Positions 31,303 through 37,633 of a stretch of 38,671 nucleotides of DNA are shown piece after piece. This DNA comes from CAZHJG01 sp964533425 (lineage in GTDB: Bacteria; Patescibacteriota; Saccharimonadia; Saccharimonadales; UBA4665). The DNA is taken from assembly GCA_964533425.1 (NCBI GenBank), contig CAZHJG010000006.1, positions 1-38,671 on the forward strand, written 5' to 3'. The translations under genes were made by a program, and so were the position numbers. A model generated the notes under the pieces. The model was not told where the DNA came from, did no database searches, and saw only the letters and a list, made by a program, of their open reading frames with translations. How positions within the stretch are numbered: position 1 is the stretch's first letter; each line of letters begins with the position of its first letter.

Positions 31303-31815
31303 TTAGCCTTTGTGTTTTTTGTGCTTCTCTTCGCCGGTTTTCGGGCGCTGTAGCCAGAGAACAAAGAGACAGACTAGCGCGCTCGCTCCAACTATCAGAT
31401 CTTCGGCCCTGATAACCTGATCCCACAACTGCGAGTGCACGATGTTGTGTGACAATCCGGACGGTAACAATGGCACAACCAGCAGGGCGCCGAGTAGGCC
31501 CACTCCAATAGCGGGCAACAGGTTAAGCAACAGGCGGGTGTGGCCCCTCACGGTCCGAATCATGAAGATTGCCGTCAGCACAACCGGCAGCAGGAGAAGA
31601 ATCAACTTTAATACGTTGTTGCTGGCGTGAATGGGCGTAGTGGCATGTGAGGTGGACATGAAATGTAACAAGTCGTTGGCGTCACCGGCTACAAACTGCG
31701 TCAGCACATTACCGAGACACAGGCTTAAGAAAACAAGGGTCGCGTTGACGCGCAAAACCATCAAGAATAAAACAGGCGCGAGCACAATGGCTGCCAGAGC
31801 GGCAGAGGGTGTCAT
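31303..31815 (-). CDS. hypothetical polytopic membrane protein
   Basis: 170 residues with about four membrane helices (about 5-25, 68-86, 95-117, 144-160), a loop with His residues, and a basic C-terminus EEKHKKHKG. No family is recognised. Its promoter TGC TATAGT (31827-31822) ends six bases before ATG, so it is leaderless. It ends one base after the convergent regulator gene stops. Confidence 0.7.
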   Translation of the reverse strand: MTPSAALAAIVLAPVLFLMVLRVNATLVFLSLCLGNVLTQFVAGDANDLLHFMSTSHATTPIHASNNVLKLILLLLPVVLTAIFMIRTVRGHTRLLLNLLPAIGVGLLGALLVVPLLPSGLSHNIVHSQLWDQVIRAEDLIVGASALVCLFVLWLQRPKTGEEKHKKHKG

Positions 31816-31821
31816 GCTTCA

Positions 31822-31830
31822 ACTATAGCA
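31822..31830 (-). promoter_or_regulatory. extended -10 promoter of leaderless membrane protein gene
   Basis: TGC plus TATAGT (31827-31822), six bases before ATG. Confidence 0.5.
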
Positions 31831-31859
31831 TGAGCGGAATGAACAGGAGATGCTTGACT

Positions 31860-31948
31860 GTCATCTCGAGCTATGCGAGAGATCTCGTGCCGCTAAGATA
31901 TACGTCTGTGGAGGATTAACAAGACCTCTCGCCTCGCTCAGGATGGAC
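31860..31948. repeat. 89-bp imperfect inverted-repeat element downstream of rimK
   Basis: The left arm 31860-31887 starts GTCATCTCGAGC. The right arm (31920-31948) read on the minus strand starts GTCCATCCTGAGCGAGGCG. The arms match at about 22 of 28 positions with one extra base and enclose about 32 bases. The GTCATCCTGAGCGA...GCGA...TCT pattern resembles short dispersed intergenic repeats seen in many environmental bacterial genomes. It has no coding capacity and may fold as a transcript end for the rimK operon. Confidence 0.65.
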
Positions 31949-31959
31949 GCTTATCTACA

Positions 31960-32862
31960 CTAAGCGCCCACCTTGTCTTTGCGCCGCCCAGCTTTGGCGA
32001 CCATTTCGGCGTAGTCAATGATGTGGGTAGCTACGTTGCGGTCAGTCACTTTCTCGATTGCGAAGCCAGGGCTGGAATTTACTTCCAGTACCAACGGTCC
32101 CCGCTCACTGCGCATCATATCAACGCCACAAATGGGCAGGCCCATGGCCTTGGCAGCTTTTTGCGCGGTTTTGCGCTCTTCGGGCGTCAGTTTGACTGGG
32201 ATACCTTCCCCGCCCTGGTGAATGTTGGAGCGAAAATCATCATCCAGACTTTGGCGTAGCATGCTGGCTACTACTTTGCCGTTGACCACGAAAGCACGGA
32301 TATCCACACCAGCACTTTCGGCGATATATTCCTGTACCAAAAAGCTCACACCCTCAACGTAAAAGGCCTGCATCACAGCCAGAGCCGCCTTGCGCGTTTC
32401 AGCCAGCACCACACCGTTGCCGTGCGTGCCACGAGCTACTTTAATAATGACTGGCGCGCCACCAACCTGCTCTAGCACGCCTTCAAAATCAGCGGTTTCG
32501 CGGGCAAACACTGTTTTAGGGATGCCCACACCGGCTTTAGCCAATAGCTGCATGCTACGTAATTTGTCGCGTGAACGGACAATGGCAATCGAACTGGTTG
32601 TCGTTGCCACATTTTGCATCTCAAACTGGCGGACAATGGCCGAACCATAACGTGTCAGGCCTGAAGCAATACGGGGTATAATCACGTCCACCCCTTGCAC
32701 AGCTTCGCCTTTGTAATGAACTACGGGATTTCCTCTCTCCAATGTCACATAACATTTAGCGTAGTTTATGACGCGTACATCGTGTCCACGTGCTAAAGCT
32801 TCTTCTTTGAGGCGCTTCGTTGAATAGTTGGCTGGGCCTTTGGATAAAATTACTATGTTCAT
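31960..32862 (-). CDS. rimK: RimK-family ATP-grasp alpha-L-glutamate ligase
   Basis: 300 residues, aligning by eye with E. coli RimK over its whole length: a YSTKRLKEEALARGH segment, VIPRI, RQFEMQ, ARDKLRSMQLLAKAG-like RSRDKLRSMQLLAKAG (about 98-113), GGAPVIIKVARGTHGNGVVLAE, LVQEYI, DIRAFVVNGKVVASM, DFRSN-H-GG, GVDMMRSERGPLVLEVNSSPG. RimK adds glutamates to the C-terminus of ribosomal protein S6, but no S6 gene is nearby. It is the last gene of a three-gene operon and overlaps the Mur ligase by ATGA. Confidence 0.93.
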   Translation of the reverse strand: MNIVILSKGPANYSTKRLKEEALARGHDVRVINYAKCYVTLERGNPVVHYKGEAVQGVDVIIPRIASGLTRYGSAIVRQFEMQNVATTTSSIAIVRSRDKLRSMQLLAKAGVGIPKTVFARETADFEGVLEQVGGAPVIIKVARGTHGNGVVLAETRKAALAVMQAFYVEGVSFLVQEYIAESAGVDIRAFVVNGKVVASMLRQSLDDDFRSNIHQGGEGIPVKLTPEERKTAQKAAKAMGLPICGVDMMRSERGPLVLEVNSSPGFAIEKVTDRNVATHIIDYAEMVAKAGRRKDKVGA

Positions 32863-34115
32863 ATTGCTTCCTTAGCTTCGCTGCTTTCTAAAAACTTTCT
32901 GGACCGAGCAGAATCGTCACCCACAATATACACGATAACGTCCCCAGGGCAACTGAGATAAATTGCTTTTTGTATTGCTTCATCCTCACGAATGATGTCG
33001 TACACGGGTTTGGGTCCGCAAGCTTTTAGGGCAACTGTGAATTGCTCCGCCATTTGTCCAATTTTTTCAATCCTGTTAGTGTAACCCTTCACTGACTTAG
33101 GCTGGCGAAAATGACCGTCAACCTTGTCATAAATGACAAACTCATCAAAGTCTTTATATATTGCCTGCGCGGTATCAGTCACTAGTTCCTCCTGCCGGCT
33201 CGGCGCTAATCGTAAGACGCCAATCACTTTATGCCCAGTCCCAGACAGCGACCGGGCAAGCTTCGCAGCATGGTGTAACGACACCTTCTCGTGGGCATAA
33301 TCCATGATTACAGATGCCCCATTTACTAGATCAAGTTTAACCATACGGCCGCCAAGAGGGTCGAATTGATAATCCTGAAGTGCCTGTTCTATTTGGGGGC
33401 GACTCTTTGCTGAAGCAAGACTGAAAAGTACCGCTAATGCAAATAAAGCCAGGTAACAGGAGGGTTCATAGCTGGTATTCAACCAGGTCAGTTTCTCCAT
33501 AGGAATGGCCCATAAAGTTTTTCCCTGTTTGTCAGAAATCGTCACCGCTTTGGCGCGTATACTGCACGTGTAATCTGCGGTGTGTACAGGCTCCCGTAAA
33601 GTTAACGAAACCGCAATTTTTTTAGCTGCCGCCGGGATTTTTACAAGCTGCTCGCACACCAGTGGATCATCAGCGTTATAAATAGCTGTACCGTTTGCTT
33701 GCAAACGTCTAAAGACAAAATTCTTCATGCGCGCTATGTCTTGCGGCGATGACAGTTTTGAAAATGCGCCCAAATGATCTTCATAGACGTTCGTGAAGAC
33801 GCCGACATCATGCTTCTTGTAGGCGAGGCCTGTGTGAGCGCTAAAAAGGGTTGCTTCGAGAAGCGAGAGACTGGGCTGTTTATCGTGCAAGCTTATAAAC
33901 CGCCCCGGGGCATTGGTGCTGCTGTAACCCCACAGTTCTCTGCTCTGTTCGTCATCGAACTTTAGCTTCCCGTTATGGTAGGCGCCACTCGTCTCGACAC
34001 GCACCACACTTGGCCACTGCGCCTTGAGAACATCATCGAGCAGGCGCACTAGGCTGGTTTTGCCTTTGGTGCCCGTCACGGTCACAATTGGGTTCTCGGG
34101 TATTTTCTCGTTCAT
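32859..34115 (-). CDS. stand-alone Mur ligase-family amide/peptide ligase (cyanophycin synthetase/FPGS/CapB-like)
   Basis: 418 residues. The P-loop TVTGTKGKTS lies at the very N-terminus (residues 12-21), followed by the Mur central domain (TNVYEDHLGAFSK, NADDPLV) and C-terminal domain with LGGRMVKLD and IMDYAHEKVSLHHAAKL. It has no N-terminal UDP-sugar-binding domain, so it is not MurC-F; architecture matches the Mur half of cyanophycin synthetase, folylpolyglutamate synthase or CapB. It is expected to activate a carboxylate by phosphorylation and add an amino group. It is translationally coupled to both neighbours by ATGA overlaps. Substrate unknown. Confidence 0.85.
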   Translation of the reverse strand: MNEKIPENPIVTVTGTKGKTSLVRLLDDVLKAQWPSVVRVETSGAYHNGKLKFDDEQSRELWGYSSTNAPGRFISLHDKQPSLSLLEATLFSAHTGLAYKKHDVGVFTNVYEDHLGAFSKLSSPQDIARMKNFVFRRLQANGTAIYNADDPLVCEQLVKIPAAAKKIAVSLTLREPVHTADYTCSIRAKAVTISDKQGKTLWAIPMEKLTWLNTSYEPSCYLALFALAVLFSLASAKSRPQIEQALQDYQFDPLGGRMVKLDLVNGASVIMDYAHEKVSLHHAAKLARSLSGTGHKVIGVLRLAPSRQEELVTDTAQAIYKDFDEFVIYDKVDGHFRQPKSVKGYTNRIEKIGQMAEQFTVALKACGPKPVYDIIREDEAIQKAIYLSCPGDVIVYIVGDDSARSRKFLESSEAKEAI

Positions 34116-34555
34116 AAGCGCTCTGTTTGGTCTTCAGGTACATCGTCTTGCGACACGTCAACGAGTATATTATTCTCACGCAAAAAACGTCTTCCGAGCA
34201 GTATTTGCCTGGTCATGTCTTTGCGTTTTGTTAGCCCAATATGAGTCTTGTATGCCTTGCCCTGGACAATAATACTTACCGGAATAATATATCGCTGAGC
34301 AGAGTGTCCGCTCGCACTTCGGACTCGCTTACGCCTAAACTCTGTAACCGTTTGCAAGGCATGCCGTTTACTTATTGGTCGAAACTGAAGCTGTTGCTTA
34401 CCACCTGCTTGCTTCGTTAAATGTATTTCTTCGCAATGAAGAGCACCCGTATAAGCGCCGGTGTCGACCTTGGCTAGGACGTCAAAAATACCGAGCTCCG
34501 GGACGGTGATCGGTTCTACAGCTCCTAAAATAGTGCGTGATGCTTTCATACTCAT
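34112..34555 (-). CDS. RimB-like retropepsin-type protease ('ATP-dependent zinc protease' family)
   Basis: About 147 residues. The aspartic-protease-like motif is AKVDTGAYTGALHCEEI, followed by a basic strand region and ILLGRRFLRENNILVDVS, both diagnostic of the RimB/DUF785 family. RimB in Pseudomonas trims glutamates added by RimK. Despite the family name, a DTG aspartate is the visible catalytic candidate. ATG 34555 or 34549 is the start, since the promoter lies between them and the more upstream ATG 34600. It is first in the operon. Confidence 0.85.
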   Translation of the reverse strand: MSMKASRTILGAVEPITVPELGIFDVLAKVDTGAYTGALHCEEIHLTKQAGGKQQLQFRPISKRHALQTVTEFRRKRVRSASGHSAQRYIIPVSIIVQGKAYKTHIGLTKRKDMTRQILLGRRFLRENNILVDVSQDDVPEDQTERL

Positions 34556-34580
34556 ACCAAAACTTACAGCTAACTGATAA

Positions 34581-34609
34581 ACTATACCACTTTTTAGCAA
34601 TATTTACAA
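34581..34609 (-). promoter_or_regulatory. promoter of the RimB-like/Mur/RimK operon
   Basis: TTGTAA (34609-34604), 17 bases ending TGG, TATAGT (34586-34581). Start expected near 34574, giving a leader of about 20-25 nt. No obvious operator was seen. Confidence 0.6.
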
Positions 34610-34642
34610 TGCTAATACATTAGTGGGCTTTCGTCATCAACT

Positions 34643-34759
34643 CTATTTGTGGGCGTGCAAAACTTGCGTATAAATCATATAAATAGCGACAACCACTATG
34701 AAAAGGATGGTCAAGAGTAAGGGAATAAAGCCCGATTGATTAAGCGGAGAACGCTTCAT
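34643..34759 (-). CDS. 38-residue single-pass membrane protein
   Basis: A frame MKRSPLNQSGFIPLLLTIL... of 38 codons plus stop with a GGAGGT site just upstream. It has a short polar N-terminus with SGFIPLLL, one membrane helix (about 11-31) and a short tail VLHAHK. Small proteins with a similar GFIPLLL helix are, to my recollection, frequent in Saccharibacteria; the function is unknown. It is divergent from the GGDEF gene. Confidence 0.6.
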   Translation of the reverse strand: MKRSPLNQSGFIPLLLTILFIVVVAIYMIYTQVLHAHK

Positions 34760-34814
34760 TACCTCCATTATTAATCCATAAGCGTAATCGCGCAACACTA
34801 TTTACATAAGCATA

Positions 34815-34843
34815 TTGCATATCTTTAAAACTTATGCTATAAT
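34815..34843 (+). promoter_or_regulatory. strong extended -10 promoter of the leaderless GGDEF gene
   Basis: TTGCAT (34815-34820), 17 bases ending TGC, perfect TATAAT (34838-34843), then seven bases to ATG 34851. Confidence 0.75.
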
Positions 34844-34850
34844 ACACATC

Positions 34851-35573
34851 ATGTCCTCTGCTGAATTCCGCAGTAAAACAAATAAACTTGCCGTCCCGAT
34901 GCTGGCAATGCTTGGCGGCGCTTTGATAAAACAATCTCTCGACAAGCGTTCGCTTCAGAGGAAGGTTCACGAACGGGATACGTGGTTGCGGCTTACCGAG
35001 GAGAGTAATGCCAAGCTTCACGGAGCTAACCAGGAATTGCAGCATCAGGCAACGCACGATGAGCTGACTGGTCTGCTTAACAAGAAAGCCTGGAAGCAAA
35101 AAATTGAAGACCGCATAGATAGAGGCAAGTCATTTGGCATTATTTTTATGGACTTGAATGCCTTCAAAAAAATTAACGATGACCCAAGATTCGGTCATGA
35201 ATTTGGTGATTCGTTACTTGCCAATTTTGGCCTGCACTTGCAGGAAGCATTCCGACGAGAAGATGACTCAGTTACCCGTGAAGCAGGGCGCTACGGAGGT
35301 GATGAGTTCGGCCTTCTGTTTGATCTGGAAGAGACTACTGGAGATCGTGCGGATGTTGCAGATTTACAAGCATTAAGAACCATCGACCACTTGCGTCAAT
35401 CTATTAATGAATTCGTCGAGGAGCAGGAGCCTGTTGTCCGGGCTACCGGCTTCGGTGTCGCCATGGGACTTGCCGTCTGGACACCAGAAAGCAACCTTAC
35501 TGCAGGTGAGCTACTGCAGAGTGCTGACCGGGAAATGTACGAGGATAAACGTAATCAGGGTGGCGGTCGCTAG
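34851..35573 (+). CDS. GGDEF-domain protein (putative diguanylate cyclase)
   Basis: 240 residues from ATG 34851. An earlier in-frame ATG at 34815 lies inside the -35 box and cannot be used. A short hydrophobic segment (about 13-26) and a coiled coil precede the GGDEF domain: THDELTGLLNKKAW, FMDLNAFKKINDD...GHEFGD and an intact RYGGDEFGLLF (GGDEF at 149-153). The RxxD inhibitory site is not present at the usual spacing. It probably makes cyclic di-GMP; no EAL, HD-GYP or PilZ partner is seen. Such proteins are uncommon in reduced CPR genomes. Confidence 0.9.
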   Translation: MSSAEFRSKTNKLAVPMLAMLGGALIKQSLDKRSLQRKVHERDTWLRLTEESNAKLHGANQELQHQATHDELTGLLNKKAWKQKIEDRIDRGKSFGIIFMDLNAFKKINDDPRFGHEFGDSLLANFGLHLQEAFRREDDSVTREAGRYGGDEFGLLFDLEETTGDRADVADLQALRTIDHLRQSINEFVEEQEPVVRATGFGVAMGLAVWTPESNLTAGELLQSADREMYEDKRNQGGGR

Positions 35574-35577
35574 ACGC

Positions 35578-36684
35578 TCACCAAAGCTTTCGCTTATTAT
35601 TTCCTTCTGAATCCGAAAAAGTCTGAAGAATTTCCTGTTGTTGTTTGCTCAGTTTAGTGGGCGTATCAACAACGATGGTTACAATGTGCGCCCCGCGACT
35701 GCCCCCTCTAAGATGTGGTACGCCATGATTGGAGAGCTTGAAGTCGGAGCCGGATTGCGTGCCGGCGGGGACTTTCATACGGATGGGACCATCGACGGTT
35801 TCGGCTTCGATTTCGGTACCCAAAGCCGCTTCGACCATGTCAACATGCTCTTCGCTCAGGATTAGATCGCCTTCGCGGGTGAATTTCTTGTGTGGTTTGA
35901 CACGGACATTAACGTAGAGATCGCCTTTGGGGCCGTTGGCCACGGCTTCGCCATGTTCGCGCAAGCGAATGGTGGCACCGTCATCGATGCCAGCCGGGAT
36001 TTTCAGGTTGACTGTTTGGCGCTTGGGCTGCGTGCCTTTGCCTTTACAGACTGAGCAGACCTTCTCGGGAATTTTACCGCTACCGTGGCATTTTGGGCAG
36101 ACCATGGCTTGTTGGATGTTGCCAAAAATAGTGCGCGTGACAGTAACAACCCGGCCGGAACCCTTACACTCGTCGCAGGTTTTGAGCTCGTAGCCGGGCT
36201 CGACGGTCGTGCCTTTGCAATGTTCGCAAGTGTCGTCGAGGTTAAGATTCAGGTCAACTTCGGTGCCAAAGACGGCTTGTTCAAAGCTGATTTCCACGCC
36301 GGCCTCCACGTCCCGGCCACGGGCCTGACGCCGCTGGCCGCCGCCACCTCCACCGCCGAAGAAACTGCTGAAGATGTCACCGAGACCAAGATCGCCGAAG
36401 TCAAAGTTAATATTCTGGTCCTGGCCGCCAAAGCCGTTGAAGCCAGCAAATGGATCACCACTGGCCCCGCCCACGCCGGCATGCCCGAATTGGTCGTAGC
36501 GCTTCCGCTTGTCGGTGTCTTTGAGCACTTCATAGGCTTCGTTGAGCTCTTTGAACTTGGTTTCGTCGCCGCCACGGTCTGGATGATGTTCGATGGCCGC
36601 GCGCCGAAAGGCCTTTTTGATCTCATCGGCCGAGGCGTCTTTACTCACACCTAAAATTTCATAATAATCACGTTTTGTCGCCAT
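35578..36684 (-). CDS. dnaJ: chaperone DnaJ
   Basis: 368 residues. The J domain has HPD (IEHHPDRGG), followed by a Gly/Phe-rich region (about 70-120), four CxxCxGxG zinc motifs (CEHCKGTT, CDECKGSG, CPKCHGSG, CSVCKGKG) and a C-terminal client-binding domain. The first motif is slightly degenerate (GTT). It delivers substrates to DnaK. It is the last gene of the dnaK operon. Confidence 0.97.
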   Translation of the reverse strand: MATKRDYYEILGVSKDASADEIKKAFRRAAIEHHPDRGGDETKFKELNEAYEVLKDTDKRKRYDQFGHAGVGGASGDPFAGFNGFGGQDQNINFDFGDLGLGDIFSSFFGGGGGGGQRRQARGRDVEAGVEISFEQAVFGTEVDLNLNLDDTCEHCKGTTVEPGYELKTCDECKGSGRVVTVTRTIFGNIQQAMVCPKCHGSGKIPEKVCSVCKGKGTQPKRQTVNLKIPAGIDDGATIRLREHGEAVANGPKGDLYVNVRVKPHKKFTREGDLILSEEHVDMVEAALGTEIEAETVDGPIRMKVPAGTQSGSDFKLSNHGVPHLRGGSRGAHIVTIVVDTPTKLSKQQQEILQTFSDSEGNNKRKLW

Positions 36685-36700
36685 AAATTATTGTTCTATT

Positions 36701-37069
36701 CTACCTTGCTTCTTGTGGCTGACTCAGCCGTTGTTCGCAGAGTTTTCGGGCTTCCGCAAGTTCAATGTCATTGAGTCTGAAATAATCTTGAGCGTCTTTG
36801 AGTATAACTGTTGGTGTACGATAACGCACTATTGCCAGCGGTATTGGATCAGCTCTTTCGTCTTTGTGAAGCTCTACCATAACTGCTGTGGCAAAGTAGC
36901 ACTCTCTAGAGACTCCTTCGATTAATTCTTCCCTGCTCACTTCTTGATCAGTAAGTGGCCACACGAATCGACGTTCTTCTGGTACTGGGTCAACTGTAAT
37001 CTCACTTCCTAAAATACCGTGCCAAACACGAGCTTCATTATTCAAATAGCTGACATTATCTCTTTCCAC
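36701..37069 (-). CDS. hypothetical protein between cutA and dnaJ
   Basis: 122 residues, soluble, acidic, no recognised domain. GTG start with GGAGG upstream inside the end of cutA (14-base overlap). The segment VRYRTPTVILKDAQDYFRLNDIELAEARKLCEQRL has predicted helices. Its location in a chaperone operon is the only clue to function. Confidence 0.65.
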   Translation of the reverse strand: MERDNVSYLNNEARVWHGILGSEITVDPVPEERRFVWPLTDQEVSREELIEGVSRECYFATAVMVELHKDERADPIPLAIVRYRTPTVILKDAQDYFRLNDIELAEARKLCEQRLSQPQEAR

Positions 37070-37379
37070 CGACAGCCTCCTCCAGCCAAATAGCAGCCTG
37101 CTTCGATAACTTAACCATTGGTATAGCCTTCAGGACGAACGTCTCGTAACTATGCAGTTTAGCGACTTCAGCTTCGATCTTGTCGAAATGATCCATGACC
37201 GTCTCCATAATCAGCTTGATTTCCTTGGCTTCTTCCGACTGGTGCTGCCAGTGGTACTTAGATTTAACCTCTAAAAACTCCGCACAGGCAATGAGTTTTT
37301 TCTCTAGCAGCGCATCAGCAATCCGCTGCGCCTCTTGCCAGCTGTCACACGTCAGGACCAGCTCAGTAAATTCACTCAT
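37056..37379 (-). CDS. cutA: CutA1-family divalent-ion tolerance protein
   Basis: 107 residues. CutA trimer-forming fold: LVLTCDSWQEAQRIADALLEKKLIACAEF at the N-terminus (usual AxxIAxxLVxxxLAACVN pattern), YHWQHQSEEAKEIKLIMET (the W-E/K strand), and HSYETFVLKAIP matching the HPYExPEI strand. Proposed roles are copper tolerance and metal or signal binding, none firmly proven. It overlaps the upstream gene by ATGA. Confidence 0.88.
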   Translation of the reverse strand: MSEFTELVLTCDSWQEAQRIADALLEKKLIACAEFLEVKSKYHWQHQSEEAKEIKLIMETVMDHFDKIEAEVAKLHSYETFVLKAIPMVKLSKQAAIWLEEAVGGKR

Positions 37380-37633
37380 TTGTCCAATCTATCCTCGAGC
37401 GCGCTCATGAGACCCTGGGCGACAAGTTCGGCGTCCATTTCTCCGGGTTGGATTTCTTCCGCGCTCTCAAAGAGACGGATAGCAGTATTGGCAGCGTCTT
37501 TGACGAGCTCAATACTCGGCCGGTCAGCACGATCTGAACCTTTGCTCATCGAGCGAGCCATATCATAGGCCCATAAACCTTGAGACCGTCCGAACTCGAT
37601 GCTCGGGTCTAATGAATCAAGTTCGGCGCTCAC
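37376..37633 (-). CDS. hypothetical small protein after dnaK
   Basis: 85 residues from a GTG start that overlaps the dnaK stop by one base (TAGTG). Mostly helical and acidic (LVKDAANTAIRLFESAEEIQPGEMDAELVAQGLMSALEDRL). No family recognised. It is translationally coupled with dnaK and cutA. Confidence 0.65.
   Translation of the reverse strand: MSAELDSLDPSIEFGRSQGLWAYDMARSMSKGSDRADRPSIELVKDAANTAIRLFESAEEIQPGEMDAELVAQGLMSALEDRLDK

Noticed and set aside
34815..34850. Extended N-terminus for the GGDEF protein from ATG 34815
   Set aside because: That codon lies in the -35 box of the predicted promoter, so it would not be transcribed.
36085..36654. 189-codon plus-strand frame opposite dnaJ
   Set aside because: Lies wholly over the DnaJ zinc and Gly/Phe regions; Ala/Val-rich shadow translation with no family resemblance.
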